Assembly: GCF_009176645.1 (NCBI RefSeq)
Contig: NZ_AP019007.1
Span: 3,410,001 to 3,474,000, forward strand
DNA from: Enterobacter oligotrophicus
Lineage (GTDB): Bacteria; Pseudomonadota; Gammaproteobacteria; Enterobacterales; Enterobacteriaceae
Length of the DNA: 64,000 nt
Direction: 5' to 3'
Each line of letters begins with the position of its first letter. Within the stretch, counting starts at the first letter, position 1. A program made the translations under genes and the position numbers. The notes beneath the pieces were generated by a model. It saw only the letters and a list, made by a program, of their open reading frames with translations, did no database searches and had not been told where the DNA came from. Of this stretch, positions 14,051-24,322 are shown piece after piece.

Positions 14051-14854
14051 ATGGCTATCCCTGCATTTGGTCTGGGCACTTTCCGCCTGAAAGACGACAT
14101 TGTTATCGCATCTGTTAAAACCGCACTTGAGCTTGGCTATCGCGCTGTTGATACGGCACAGATATATGAAAATGAAGCTGCCGTCGGGCAGGCAATCGAA
14201 GAGAGCGGTGTACCACGTGACGAACTCTTCGTCACAACCAAAATCTGGATCGAGAACCTTAGCAAAGACAAGCTGATCCCAGGCCTGAAAGAGAGCCTGA
14301 AAAAGCTACGCACCGATTACGTGGATCTCACCCTGATCCACTGGCCATCACCAAACGAAGCAGTTTCTGTGGAAGAGTTTATGCAGGCATTGCTCGAAGC
14401 AAAAGAGCAGGGTTTAACGCGTGAAATCGGTATTTCCAATTTCACCATCCCGCTGATGCAAAAGGCGATTGCCGCCGTCGGCGCAGAAAACATTGCGACC
14501 AACCAGATTGAACTCTCCCCCTATCTGCAAAACCGCAAAGTGGTGGACTGGGCAAAACAGCATGGTATTCACATCACCTCCTATATGACGCTGGCCTATG
14601 GTAAGGCTTTGAAAGATGACGTGATTGTTCGTATCGCAGAGAAACATAACGCGACGGCCGCACAGGTGATTCTGGCATGGGCAATGGGTGAAGGTTATGC
14701 AGTTATCCCATCCTCAACCAAACGTGAAAATCTGGCCAGCAACCTGTTAGCCAAAGATCTTCAACTGGATGACGAAGACAAAAAAGCGATCGCTGCACTG
14801 GATTGTAACGATCGCCTGGTAAGCCCGGAAGGGTTAGCACCAGACTGGGATTAA
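14051..14854 (+). CDS. dkgB: 2,5-diketo-D-gluconic acid reductase B / methylglyoxal reductase DkgB
   Basis: A 267-residue NADPH-dependent aldo/keto reductase (AKR5 type). The full catalytic tetrad is visible: Asp34, Tyr39 (DTAQIY), Lys64 (TTKIW) and His97 (LIHW). The C-terminal cofactor segment ([10 protein letters not shown]) binds the NADPH phosphate. The frame is open further upstream, but the ATG at 14051 gives the family's N-terminus ([11 protein letters not shown]) and has an aacgagga site before it. Two further AKR genes occur at the right end of the window. Confidence 0.95.
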   Translation: MAIPAFGLGTFRLKDDIVIASVKTALELGYRAVDTAQIYENEAAVGQAIEESGVPRDELFVTTKIWIENLSKDKLIPGLKESLKKLRTDYVDLTLIHWPSPNEAVSVEEFMQALLEAKEQGLTREIGISNFTIPLMQKAIAAVGAENIATNQIELSPYLQNRKVVDWAKQHGIHITSYMTLAYGKALKDDVIVRIAEKHNATAAQVILAWAMGEGYAVIPSSTKRENLASNLLAKDLQLDDEDKKAIAALDCNDRLVSPEGLAPDWD

Positions 14855-14883
14855 TATTAACCCACCCTCTGTACTCTAAACCC

Positions 14884-15789
14884 TCACACAGCTCCTTCGG
14901 GAGCTGTTTTTACATGCTCGCTAAGGAAGTCGATAAAGGCACGTATGCGCGTACTTACCGCTCTGTCGCTGTAATACACTGCGCTAAAAGGCATCTCAAC
15001 CGGCAGACGTTTATCCGCCATCAGCTCAACAAGTTCGCCACGCGCAATTTCCTTATCGATCATATAGTCAGATAGACACGCTATCCCATTTCCTTCCAGA
15101 CATAATTGCTTCAGTGTTTCACCACTGTTAGATGATAACCCACAGCTGATTTCATGAAGCTGACCATCATGGCAAGCGACTGGCCAGGTATTCAGCGAGA
15201 CGGGTTCCGTAAAGCCCAGACACATATGCTGCTTTAGCTCTTCGACCGTTTCAGGCTTTCCAGACCGCGCGATGTACTGCGGCGAGGCGATGATCTTGCG
15301 ATAGCTGGTGAAGAGTGGGCGAGCGCGTAAGCTCGAATCTGTTAAGGTTCCCGCCCGAATTGCCACATCAACTTTCCGTTCTATCAGGTTGATGAACGTT
15401 TCAGAAGAGACCAGTGAAAGAGTGATCTCAGGATATCGCTCACGAAATGGTTTAATCAGCGGCATCAGGAAGTGCAGCACGACAGGGGTAGCCGCATCAA
15501 TTCGCAGCAATCCGCGCGGTGTGCTACGTGATTCCATTATCTCCGTCTCTGCTGCAGCCATTTCCTGCAGAACCGACTGTACCCGGCGGAAATACCGCTC
15601 GCCTTCTTCTGTCAGACTGAGCTGCCGGGTGGTTCTGTTAAGAAGGCTCACGCCCAGCTTCATCTCCAGTTTTTTCACCGAGCGGCTGATAGCAGAATTA
15701 GCCTGTCCCAGTTGTTCGGCAGCGCGGCTAAAACTGCCGCTTTCGACCACGGCGACAAAGATTGTCAGCTCTTCCGACGTCGCTCTCAT
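14884..15789 (-). CDS. yafC: LysR-type transcriptional regulator YafC
   Basis: 301 residues. An N-terminal winged helix-turn-helix (~1-60: [32 protein letters not shown]) is followed by the two-lobed effector domain (~90-295). It is transcribed towards dkgB (convergent). The E. coli gene is at the same place; its regulon is not established. Autoregulation and control of neighbours are only guesses. Confidence 0.9.
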   Translation of the reverse strand: MRATSEELTIFVAVVESGSFSRAAEQLGQANSAISRSVKKLEMKLGVSLLNRTTRQLSLTEEGERYFRRVQSVLQEMAAAETEIMESRSTPRGLLRIDAATPVVLHFLMPLIKPFRERYPEITLSLVSSETFINLIERKVDVAIRAGTLTDSSLRARPLFTSYRKIIASPQYIARSGKPETVEELKQHMCLGFTEPVSLNTWPVACHDGQLHEISCGLSSNSGETLKQLCLEGNGIACLSDYMIDKEIARGELVELMADKRLPVEMPFSAVYYSDRAVSTRIRAFIDFLSEHVKTAPEGAV

Positions 15790-16900
<1,111 letters not shown>

Positions 16901-16977
16901 TGGTATGTCAGGTCTGCCGTGGGGCAGACCTGTGCGGGTGCTGCCCTTTATTATTTAACCAACAAAAGGACAGTACG

Positions 16978-17754
16978 ATGACGACAACAACACATTCCCA
17001 TCATGACAACGTAGAAAAACAGTTTGGCTCTCAGGCAAGCGCTTATCTGAATAGCGCCGTGCATGCTTCTGGTCGTGACCTGGTTCGCCTCGGCGAGCGT
17101 CTGGCTGCCTTCCCACAGGCGCACGTGCTGGATTTAGGCTGTGGTGCCGGGCACGCGAGCTTTACAGCTGCGCAGCAGGTGGCTCAGGTTACTGCGTATG
17201 ACTTATCCAGCCAGATGCTGGAGGTCGTTGCCGGGGCCGCAAAAGCCAAAGGGCTGACCAATGTCGATACGCGTCAGGGCTATGCCGAATCCTTACCCTT
17301 CGGGGATGCATCATTTGACGTTGTCATCAGCCGTTACTCCGCGCACCACTGGCATGATGTCGGCCAGGCATTACGAGAAGTAAAACGCGTGCTGAAGCCT
17401 GGCGGGATCGTCATCATCATGGATGTCATGTCTCCTGGCCATCCGGTGCGGGATATCTGGCTGCAGACGGTTGAGGCGCTGCGTGACACCTCACATGTAC
17501 AAAACTATTCCAGCGGGGCATGGTTAACCTTGATGACCGAGGCGGGCTTGATCTCACGTTCATTAACAACGGATCGCTTGCCGCTGGAGTTCAGCTCATG
17601 GATCGCACGTATGCGGACGCCGGATGCGTTAAGCCAGGCCATTCGGATGTATCAGGAAAGCGCTTCTACAGAAGTGAAGGCTTACTTTGAGTTGCAGGAG
17701 GATGGTTCATTTACCAGCGACACCATCATGGTTGAAGCGCAAAAAGCAGGGTAA
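16978..17754 (+). CDS. yafE: SAM-dependent methyltransferase YafE
   Basis: 258 residues of the UbiE/class I methyltransferase type. SAM motif I is VLDLGCGAGH (~residues 45-54); an acidic loop at the end of beta-2 and FDVVISRYSAHHW follow. The ATG at 16978 has an aaaagga site 7 nt upstream. The reading frame is open back to yafD but lacks a better start. It is longer than the annotated E. coli K-12 product, which looks N-terminally short. The substrate is unknown. Confidence 0.88.
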   Translation: MTTTTHSHHDNVEKQFGSQASAYLNSAVHASGRDLVRLGERLAAFPQAHVLDLGCGAGHASFTAAQQVAQVTAYDLSSQMLEVVAGAAKAKGLTNVDTRQGYAESLPFGDASFDVVISRYSAHHWHDVGQALREVKRVLKPGGIVIIMDVMSPGHPVRDIWLQTVEALRDTSHVQNYSSGAWLTLMTEAGLISRSLTTDRLPLEFSSWIARMRTPDALSQAIRMYQESASTEVKAYFELQEDGSFTSDTIMVEAQKAG

Positions 17755-17757
17755 AAC

Positions 17758-17790
17758 AAAAAAGGCACCGGGGGAATCGGTGCCTTTTTA
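17758..17790. terminator. Bidirectional terminator between yafE and mltD
   Basis: Stem GGCACCG-ggggaat-CGGTGCC flanked by an A run (17758-17763) and a T run (17785-17789). It serves both convergent genes. Confidence 0.9.
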
Positions 17791-17806
17791 TCTTAAGATC
17801 GTGTCA

Positions 17807-19171
17807 TCAGGAGTCTGGCGTAGCGCTGTTTTTCACAAACAGTGTTAGCTGGTCGCCTGGTTGCAGATTGTCAGTATCATTATTCCAGCGCATCACATCT
17901 TTAATGTTCACGCCGTGACGTTTTGCGATACTGGACAGCGAATCACCTTTACGAACACGATAGGTAATACTATCGCTGTTTCTGGCGAGACGCTGTGCGC
18001 TGCTACCCGCACCCACCGTCAAAGTTTGACCCACTTTCAGGCCGGAGCTGCGCAGGTTATTCCACTGCTGCAGATCTTTCGCCGTCACGCCTAGACGCGC
18101 AGCAATACCCGAAAGCGTATCACCTGAACGAACCTTATAGCTGCGACTGCTTACTGATGAAGCATCCGCGATCAGTGTTGACTGAACGGCTGCAATCTCA
18201 CCAGAAGCTAAAGACTCACGTAACTGTTCAGCATGTTTCTGCGGAACCATGACATACTGCGGGCCACTTGCCCCCAGCGTTGAGCCTTTAACGCCTGCAT
18301 TAAAGGTTTTCAGTTTACTTACCGACATACCCGTCATATCGGCAACCTGTTGAATATCAACCGGGCTGCTGAGGCGAACACGCGCCAGTGCACGACTTTC
18401 GTCTGGTGTTGGCAGTTGTACACCGTAACGCTTGCTGTTCTTGAGAATATCACTCAATGCCAGCATCTTCGGTACGTAAACCTTCGTTTCCTGTGGCAGT
18501 GAGAGCGACCAGAAGTCGGTGGATTTACCACGCGCTTTATTCGCTTTCATTGCCTTCAGTACACGACCTTCGCCGCTGTTATACGCTGCGACAGTTAACA
18601 ACCAGTCGCCGTCAAACATCTTGTTAAGACGTTGCATCATGTCGAGAGCGGCTGTCGTGGAAGCGACAACATCACGACGCGCATCATAGCTGCGGGTCTG
18701 TTTCAAACCATAATTGCGCCCTGTGCTCGGAATGATCTGCCAAATGCCTGCGGCATTGGCACCAGACGTCGCGTGTGGGTCAAAAGCGCTCTCCACTATG
18801 GGTAGTAGTACCAGTTCCATAGGCATGTTACGTTTTTTAACTTGCCCGGCTATCCAGTACATATACGGCTCTGCCCGTAATGTTACATCGTGGAGATAGC
18901 TCTTATTTCTCAAATACTTCTGTTTCTGTTCGCGAATCCGGGTATTTTCCGGAATTCCCATCTTTAGCTCGTCGCCAATAGAGGCCCACAAGTCCTGATC
19001 CTGCGCGAAAGATGTCCCATCGTCCATCCAGCGTGCCGAACTTGTAAACTTCCCTGCTTCCCCTTGACCAGCTGCAGAAAGGCTCTGTGCATGCTGCGGT
19101 ACGTTGCTGCCGTTTTGCGACTGGCAACCCACAAGCAGGACAGAGGCGAGTAAGATCGCTTTTGCCTTCAT
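17807..19171 (-). CDS. mltD: Membrane-bound lytic murein transglycosylase D
   Basis: A 454-residue peptidoglycan lytic enzyme. The lipobox LVGC (Cys16) makes it an outer-membrane lipoprotein. The SLT catalytic domain (~110-230) has the catalytic Glu127 (LPIVESAFD) and the AGIWQIIPSTGRNYGL block. Two LysM repeats at ~345-388 and ~403-447 bind glycan chains. It cleaves between MurNAc and GlcNAc to give 1,6-anhydro ends. Confidence 0.96.
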   Translation of the reverse strand: MKAKAILLASVLLVGCQSQNGSNVPQHAQSLSAAGQGEAGKFTSSARWMDDGTSFAQDQDLWASIGDELKMGIPENTRIREQKQKYLRNKSYLHDVTLRAEPYMYWIAGQVKKRNMPMELVLLPIVESAFDPHATSGANAAGIWQIIPSTGRNYGLKQTRSYDARRDVVASTTAALDMMQRLNKMFDGDWLLTVAAYNSGEGRVLKAMKANKARGKSTDFWSLSLPQETKVYVPKMLALSDILKNSKRYGVQLPTPDESRALARVRLSSPVDIQQVADMTGMSVSKLKTFNAGVKGSTLGASGPQYVMVPQKHAEQLRESLASGEIAAVQSTLIADASSVSSRSYKVRSGDTLSGIAARLGVTAKDLQQWNNLRSSGLKVGQTLTVGAGSSAQRLARNSDSITYRVRKGDSLSSIAKRHGVNIKDVMRWNNDTDNLQPGDQLTLFVKNSATPDS

Positions 19172-19239
19172 GTGTGTGTCAATAGTTGCTTAAAAGACGA
19201 GCGATGATAACGGCGAAATTTTGAAAAGGCAACCCGCAT

Positions 19240-19998
19240 TTATCTGAAGTTATCTTTCTTTGACCTTAACCATGCAAATCGCTCCTCTGGTTGTTGCAAA
19301 TTTGTTTCTTGGCTAATTTTATTAATTAAATCAGTGTCATCCGTTCGTAAAAATACATTAATTTTACGCTCATTTTTCAGAATTACGGGCAGTGTATTTT
19401 GGTTTTTTGCACGTAACTCCTTAACTTTCTGATAATAATCCTGAATCGCCAGATCGTCCGGTAAGAGGCTTGCAGCAAACTTCATATTTCCTAATGTATA
19501 CTCATGTGCGCAACATATGACGGTATCATCAGGCAATGCATTAATCTTTTGTAAAGATTGGTACATCTGTGCAGGGCTGCCTTCAAAGAGTCTTCCACAG
19601 CCGCCTGAGAACAACGTATCGCCGCAAAACAGATAAGGTTTGCTGTAGAAACAAATATGTCCTGAAGTGTGACCTGGCGTAGCAATTACGGAAAATTCGT
19701 AACCCAGTATGAAGACATTTTCGCCTTCTTCGACTACTTGCGTTGTACCCTTATTTTGTGTCTCTTTCGGTCCATAAACGACCAGATGCGGGAATTGTGC
19801 AAGCAGGTCAGGGACTCCACCTAAATGATCGTTATGATGATGGGTCAAGAGGATGGCTTCCGGCTGCCAGCCATTTTCCTTAATAGCGCGCAGGATCGGT
19901 GCAGATTCGCCGGGATCAACAATAATGCATCTGCGATCGTCATCGACTAAAACCCAGATGTAATTGTCCTCAAAGGCAGAAATACTGATAAGATTCAT
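19240..19998 (-). CDS. gloB: Hydroxyacylglutathione hydrolase (glyoxalase II)
   Basis: A 252-residue metallo-beta-lactamase-fold enzyme that hydrolyses S-lactoylglutathione in methylglyoxal detoxification. The metal ligands are in [10 protein letters not shown], with further ligands at TPGHTSGH and the FCGDTLF aspartate. The C-terminal half supplies the glutathione site. It is divergent from yafS with only 32 nt between the two starts, so promoters overlap. Confidence 0.96.
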   Translation of the reverse strand: MNLISISAFEDNYIWVLVDDDRRCIIVDPGESAPILRAIKENGWQPEAILLTHHHNDHLGGVPDLLAQFPHLVVYGPKETQNKGTTQVVEEGENVFILGYEFSVIATPGHTSGHICFYSKPYLFCGDTLFSGGCGRLFEGSPAQMYQSLQKINALPDDTVICCAHEYTLGNMKFAASLLPDDLAIQDYYQKVKELRAKNQNTLPVILKNERKINVFLRTDDTDLINKISQETNLQQPEERFAWLRSKKDNFR

Positions 19999-20030
19999 AC
20001 ATTACCTCTTATAGCGTGGCGGGTGTTTTG

Positions 20031-20747
20031 ATGAAACCGGCAAGGATACCTCAGACTGTCGCAGCACCGGAACGTTGGGCAGAATTGCCCTGGGGTGAAT
20101 ACTATCGCGAAGCGTTAGAACAACAGCTTAAACCCTGGCTCGCAAAAATGTATGGGTTTCACCTGCTTAAGATTGGCAATCTCAGCGCGGAAATCAATAC
20201 CGAAAGCTGCGCTATCTCTCATCAGGTTAATGTCTCTCTCAACGGTTTACCCGTTCAGGTAAAAGCTGACCCACTGCATTTGCCTTTTGCTGAAAAATCC
20301 GTTGATGCCTGTCTGCTCGCGCATACTTTGCCCTGGTGCAGCGATCCCCATCGTCTGCTACGCGAGGCCGATCGCGTTCTGATCGATGACGGCTGGCTGG
20401 TGCTGAGCGGTTTCAATCCGCTGAGCCTGATGGGGCTGCGCAAGCTGGTGCCAGTGTTGCGCCGCACGCCACCTTACAACAGCCGCATGTTCACGATGAT
20501 GCGCCAGCTGGACTGGCTTTCACTGCTGAATTTTGAAGTGCTCGGCTACGGTAGTTTCCAGGTGCTGCCCTGGTCGCGGCAGGGCGGCGTCTTGCTGAGT
20601 ACCCATTTGCCAGCGTTAGGATGTATGCAGTTTATTGTGGCGCGTAAGCGGACGATCCCCCTTACGCTTAACCCAATGAAGCAAAGCAAATCGAAAACGC
20701 GGATTCGTCAGACGGTGGGGGCCACCCGGCAGTTCAGAGAACCCTGA
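20031..20747 (+). CDS. yafS: Putative SAM-dependent methyltransferase YafS
   Basis: 238 residues of the methyltransferase type 11 family (PVQVKADPLHLPFAEKSVDACLLAHTL is the motif II-III region). The ATG at 20031 gives the E. coli-like N-terminus (MKPARIPQT). The glycine-rich SAM motif I is not obvious. Substrate unknown. Its TGA stop abuts the stop of the convergent rnhA: the six bases TGATCA (20745-20750) serve as the stop codons of both genes. Confidence 0.9.
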   Translation: MKPARIPQTVAAPERWAELPWGEYYREALEQQLKPWLAKMYGFHLLKIGNLSAEINTESCAISHQVNVSLNGLPVQVKADPLHLPFAEKSVDACLLAHTLPWCSDPHRLLREADRVLIDDGWLVLSGFNPLSLMGLRKLVPVLRRTPPYNSRMFTMMRQLDWLSLLNFEVLGYGSFQVLPWSRQGGVLLSTHLPALGCMQFIVARKRTIPLTLNPMKQSKSKTRIRQTVGATRQFREP

Positions 20748-21215
20748 TCAGGATTCGGGCTGATAGCCAGCATCTTCATGAGTTGGGTTGGACGCAGCCG
20801 CACGCGCCAGTTCGTCGCAGCGTTCGTTCTCAGGATGACCAGCGTGACCTTTTACCCATTCCCATTTGATTTCGTGCTGGCCCAGCGCGGCATCCAGACG
20901 CTTCCAGAGATCCACATTCTTGACCGGCTTCTTGTCTGCTGTTTTCCAGCCGCGTTTTTTCCAGTTATGTATCCACTGTGTTATGCCCTGGCGCACATAC
21001 TGGCTGTCGGTGCTTAGCACCACGTCGCAATGCTCTTTTAAGGCTTCCAGCGCCACGATAGCCGCCATCAACTCCATACGGTTATTGGTGGTCAGAAAAT
21101 AGCCTTCGCTAAAAGTTTTTTCGTGCTGTCTATAGCGCATAATGGCACCATAACCGCCAGGCCCCGGATTGCCGAGACAAGATCCATCGGTGAAAATTTC
21201 TACCTGTTTACGCAT
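20748..21215 (-). CDS. rnhA: Ribonuclease HI
   Basis: 155 residues that degrade the RNA strand of RNA-DNA hybrids. The active-site carboxylates Asp10, Glu48, Asp70 and Asp134 and His124 are all present, as is the basic handle region ([15 protein letters not shown], ~84-98). It is divergent from dnaQ with 64 nt between start codons, the classical rnhA-dnaQ arrangement with overlapping promoters. Confidence 0.98.
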   Translation of the reverse strand: MRKQVEIFTDGSCLGNPGPGGYGAIMRYRQHEKTFSEGYFLTTNNRMELMAAIVALEALKEHCDVVLSTDSQYVRQGITQWIHNWKKRGWKTADKKPVKNVDLWKRLDAALGQHEIKWEWVKGHAGHPENERCDELARAAASNPTHEDAGYQPES

Positions 21216-21279
21216 CTCTGGTAGACTTCCTGTATTTGAAACGTTCAGTTAAACGATAAGTCTGACATAAATGACCGCT

Positions 21280-22011
21280 ATGAGCACTGCAATTACTCGC
21301 CAGATTGTTCTTGATACCGAAACCACCGGTATGAACCAGATCGGCGCGCACTACGAAGGGCACAAGATCATTGAGATTGGTGCTGTAGAGGTAGTGAACC
21401 GTCGTCTCACGGGGAACAACTTCCACGTTTACCTTAAACCCGATCGGCTGGTGGACCCGGAAGCGTTCGGCGTTCACGGTATTGCGGATGAGTTTTTGCT
21501 CGATAAGCCGACCTTTGCGGATGTGGCGGATGAATTCCTTGAATACATCAAAGGTGCAGAGCTTGTCATCCATAACGCGTCGTTCGATATCGGCTTTATG
21601 GATTATGAATTCAGCAAACTGAATCGTGATATTCCGAAAACGAATACGTTCTGTAAAGTCACCGATAGCCTGGCGCTGGCAAGGAAGATGTTCCCCGGCA
21701 AGCGTAACAGCCTTGATGCACTTTGCTCGCGCTATGAAATAGACAACACCAAGCGAACGCTGCACGGCGCATTGCTCGATGCCCAAATCCTGGCCGATGT
21801 TTTCCTGACCATGACCGGCGGTCAAACGTCGATGAAATTCAGTATGGAAAATGAAGCCCAGCAGACGCAGGGTGAAGCGGGAATCCAGCGTATTGTCCGC
21901 CAGGCGAGTCGCTTGCGGGTTGTTTTAGCCAGCGATGAAGAATTACTGAACCATGAATCCCGCCTGGATTTAGTGCAGAAGAAGGGCGGAAGTTGCCTGT
22001 GGCGTGCTTAA
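21280..22011 (+). CDS. dnaQ: DNA polymerase III epsilon subunit (3'-5' proofreading exonuclease)
   Basis: 243 residues with the DEDDh active site complete: Asp12, Glu14, Asp103, His162 and Asp167. The C-terminal ~55 residues bind the alpha subunit; the conserved tail QKKGGSCLWRA is intact. An ATG three codons earlier (21271) is possible; 21280 matches the E. coli protein. Confidence 0.97.
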   Translation: MSTAITRQIVLDTETTGMNQIGAHYEGHKIIEIGAVEVVNRRLTGNNFHVYLKPDRLVDPEAFGVHGIADEFLLDKPTFADVADEFLEYIKGAELVIHNASFDIGFMDYEFSKLNRDIPKTNTFCKVTDSLALARKMFPGKRNSLDALCSRYEIDNTKRTLHGALLDAQILADVFLTMTGGQTSMKFSMENEAQQTQGEAGIQRIVRQASRLRVVLASDEELLNHESRLDLVQKKGGSCLWRA

Positions 22012-22030
22012 GCGATGCCTGAATGCCTGT

Positions 22031-22055
22031 AAAATCACCGCTTGGGCGATTTTTG
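22031..22055 (+). terminator. Probable terminator after dnaQ
   Basis: AAAATCACC paired with GGGCGATTTT (one mismatch), followed by a short T run. Imperfect, so moderate confidence. Confidence 0.45.
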
Positions 22056-22141
22056 CAGCAAACGATTCAAAACGTAAGAAAAAGCGTTGACGAGTTCAGA
22101 GGCAAACCGTAATATGCGCCTCGTTCCCCAACGGGAACAGT

Positions 22142-22218
22142 GGAGCGGTAGTTCAGTCGGTTAGAATACCTGCCTGTCACGCAGGGGGTCGCGGGTTCGA
22201 GTCCCGTCCGTTCCGCCA
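22142..22218 (+). tRNA. aspV-like: tRNA-Asp (GTC), second copy
   Basis: 77 nt, identical base for base to the copy at 13812-13888. It is followed at once by a terminator, as a monocistronic tRNA should be. Confidence 0.97.
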
Positions 22219-22225
22219 CTATTCA

Positions 22226-22262
22226 GAAGGCCTGAATCAGAAATGATTCAGGCCTTCGTCGT
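22226..22262 (+). terminator. Terminator after tRNA-Asp
   Basis: A perfect 14-bp stem GAAGGCCTGAATCA-gaaa-TGATTCAGGCCTTC followed by gtcgttt. Confidence 0.85.
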
Positions 22263-22355
22263 TTAATCCTTCTCAAAAAAACCTCCTTTTCGTTAACAAT
22301 AAGTTAATATATGTGGTGCATTTAATTAACAAATGCGCGATTGTAGTGCATTAAT

Positions 22356-22372
22356 TGCACTAAGTTTGTGCA
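22356..22372 (+). promoter_or_regulatory. NtrC-type enhancer site (candidate)
   Basis: TGCACTAAGTTTGTGCA fits the NtrC pattern GCAC-N7-GTGC with an extra symmetric T/A pair on the outside. It lies about 130 nt upstream of a sigma-54-like promoter, a typical enhancer distance. A second inverted repeat (TAGTGCA-ttaat-TGCACTA, 22344-22362) overlaps it. Match and spacing are seen in the sequence; binding is inferred. Confidence 0.55.
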
Positions 22373-22475
22373 TGTCATCACCACAACTAACTCTGTAGCG
22401 TTTCTTCTTGTAACAATTATGTAAAAATAATTCACCGAAAATCATTCAGTTACTGTTCATTTTCCAGAAAGTTCC

Positions 22476-22498
22476 CGAACCAATGATTCATTGGTTCG
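22476..22498. promoter_or_regulatory. Perfect 23-bp palindrome, probable operator of the GntR-type regulator
   Basis: Arms CGAACCAATGA and TCATTGGTTCG are perfect inverted repeats around a single T. There is no T run, so it is not a terminator. A half copy (CGAACCAAT, 22584-22592) abuts the start codon of the regulator gene at 22593. Short palindromes of this shape are typical FadR-subfamily operators. Its right arm overlaps the -24 element of the promoter below. Confidence 0.7.
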
Positions 22499-22507
22499 TT
22501 AATTGCT
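22491..22507 (+). promoter_or_regulatory. Sigma-54-type promoter (candidate)
   Basis: TTGGTTCG-ttaa-TTGCTT keeps the invariant GG (22493-22494) and GC (22505-22506) exactly 10 nt apart. It matches the consensus YTGGCACGNNNNTTGCW except for two bases. Start of transcription would be near 22518, leaving a ~75-nt leader before the regulator gene. Confidence 0.55.
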
Positions 22508-22592
22508 TAATCATTAGCACGGTAAGTTGCACGTCATATCAATAACTTATCGTTAATAAAAATAAAGCAATGATGACAGCGAGCGAACCAAT

Positions 22593-23312
22593 ATGGAAAA
22601 ACCGTCACGGTTTTTGGCAAATTCCAGCACCGCGCTGGAGCAATTGCGCGGGCTAATCAACCAGCACGAGTCAACACCAGGCATTCCGCTGCCCACTGAG
22701 CGTGAGCTGTCGGAAACACTCGGCGTAGGGCGACGTGAAGTCCGTCGTGCGCTGGACGTGCTGGAAGAGGAGGGGCGTATCTGGCGTAAACAGGGTAAAG
22801 GTACTTTTATTGGTCCCGCAGCCCCCGTGGAGCCGCTGGCCCTTCAGGGATTGGTTCAGCAAACCAATTTGCTGGAAGTCATGGAAGCTCGTCTGCAGCT
22901 CGAACCCGGCTTAGCCCGACTTGCGGCACTGCGTGCCACCAGGGAAAACCTCGCGCTCATGCAGCGCATGCTGGAACGCATTGATAAGGTCAGCCCGGAT
23001 GACCGTGACCTGAATGAACTGTGGGATAGCGCCTTCCACCGCGCGATTGCCGAAGCCGCAGGCAACCGCCTGATGCTCGGGCTTTTTGATGCCATTGACG
23101 CCGTCCGGCGCGAACCGGGCTGGCAGCATCTGCGAGAGCTGGCCCGCACGCCTGAACGTGTCGATAGCTACAACGACCATCATCATAAAATCATGTCCGC
23201 GATCATCCACCGCCAGCCTAATGAGGCCGCAACTGCCATGCGCGAGCATCTGCTCAGCCTGCAAAACGCCCTGATTCAGGCAATTCACCTTGAGGACGAC
23301 TCCACGCTATGA
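22593..23312 (+). CDS. GntR/FadR-family transcriptional regulator (FCD domain)
   Basis: 239 residues. An N-terminal winged helix (~15-75: PLPTERELSETLGVGRREVRRALDVLEEEGRIWRKQGKGTFIG) is followed by an all-helical FCD effector domain (~90-230) with the metal/ligand histidines of the family (AFHRAIAEAAGN, NDHHHKIM, REHLL). It heads the peptide-transporter operon and overlaps the next gene by 4 nt, so it is very probably its local regulator. The Shine-Dalgarno is weak, and a half copy of the 23-bp palindrome sits directly on the ribosome binding region, suggesting autoregulation. Confidence 0.88.
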   Translation: MEKPSRFLANSSTALEQLRGLINQHESTPGIPLPTERELSETLGVGRREVRRALDVLEEEGRIWRKQGKGTFIGPAAPVEPLALQGLVQQTNLLEVMEARLQLEPGLARLAALRATRENLALMQRMLERIDKVSPDDRDLNELWDSAFHRAIAEAAGNRLMLGLFDAIDAVRREPGWQHLRELARTPERVDSYNDHHHKIMSAIIHRQPNEAATAMREHLLSLQNALIQAIHLEDDSTL

Positions 23313-24322
23313 CGACGATCCCCTTTAAGGATGCCACTCCCGTATTACGGCTGCAAAATCTTAATGTTAAATTTGCGGGCTCACCGGTCAGCGTGCTTGA
23401 TGGCATCTCGCTGACCGTAAAATCAGGTGAAACGCTGGCGCTGGTAGGAGAGTCCGGCTGCGGGAAAAGCATCACCTCGTTAGCGCTGATGGGCTTACTG
23501 CCTACCAGCGCACAGATTGTCAGCGGCGAGATGCAGTTTCGCCGTCACGACCTGCGAAAACTCTCGCCGCGTGAATATGCCGATCTGCGTGGCAGTGAGC
23601 TGGCGATGATTTTCCAGGAGCCGATGACTTCGCTGAATCCCGCTTTTACGCTGGGCGATCAACTCAGCGAAGCGGTCATGCGCCACCAGAACGTCTCGCG
23701 TACAGAGGCGATGAATGTCGCGCTGCGCATTCTGGAAAAAGTCCAGATCCCGGCGGCTGAGATGCGTCTTAGGGCTTATCCTCACCAGCTTTCCGGGGGG
23801 ATGCGCCAGCGCGTAATGATTGCAATGGCGCTGATTAACCACCCGCGTTTACTGATTGCCGATGAACCCACTACCGCGCTCGACGTCACCATTCAGGCGC
23901 AAATCCTCACTCTGCTCAATACCTTAAAACAAGAAACGGGCACGGCGGTGCTGATGATCACCCACGATTTAGGTGTGGTAGCGGAGGTCGCGCAGCAGGT
24001 GGCGGTTATGTATGCCGGGCAGGTGGTAGAGCAGGGAAGCGTAGAGGCGATTTTTGCCGATCCCCAGCACCCATACACTATCGGATTGATGGGCTCAATT
24101 CCCTCGCTTGGCGCACGCAAAGGCCAGCTATCCACTATTCCCGGTGCGGTGCCGTTACCGGAATCCATGCCGCAAGGCTGCCGCTTTGCCACCCGTTGTC
24201 CCTTCGCACAGACGCGTTGTCACGCTGAAAAACCGCAGCTCAATACGCTTGGCGCAGGGCATCAGGTGGCCTGTTTCCGCGTGCCGCTGGAACAGCACAT
24301 TGCCCTGGGAGAAATCGCATGA
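23309..24322 (+). CDS. Oligopeptide-type ABC transporter ATP-binding protein (DppD/OppD-like)
   Basis: 337 residues. Walker A GESGCGKS (~residues 47-54), signature LSGGMRQRV, Walker [13 protein letters not shown] and the switch histidine in THDLGVV are intact. The C-terminal oligo-HPY extension carries the [11 protein letters not shown]...C cysteine cluster seen in DppD/OppD. It overlaps the regulator stop and the next gene start by 4 nt each. It pairs with the following ATPase to drive the two permeases below. Layout resembles the glutathione importer gsiABCD, except that two separate ATPases are used. Confidence 0.9.
   Translation: MTTIPFKDATPVLRLQNLNVKFAGSPVSVLDGISLTVKSGETLALVGESGCGKSITSLALMGLLPTSAQIVSGEMQFRRHDLRKLSPREYADLRGSELAMIFQEPMTSLNPAFTLGDQLSEAVMRHQNVSRTEAMNVALRILEKVQIPAAEMRLRAYPHQLSGGMRQRVMIAMALINHPRLLIADEPTTALDVTIQAQILTLLNTLKQETGTAVLMITHDLGVVAEVAQQVAVMYAGQVVEQGSVEAIFADPQHPYTIGLMGSIPSLGARKGQLSTIPGAVPLPESMPQGCRFATRCPFAQTRCHAEKPQLNTLGAGHQVACFRVPLEQHIALGEIA

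Noticed and set aside
22501..22540. TAGCACGGTAAGTTGCA as an alternative sigma-54 promoter
   Set aside because: The spacing between the -24 and -12 dinucleotides is 11 nt in place of 10; the site at 22491-22507 has the exact spacing.
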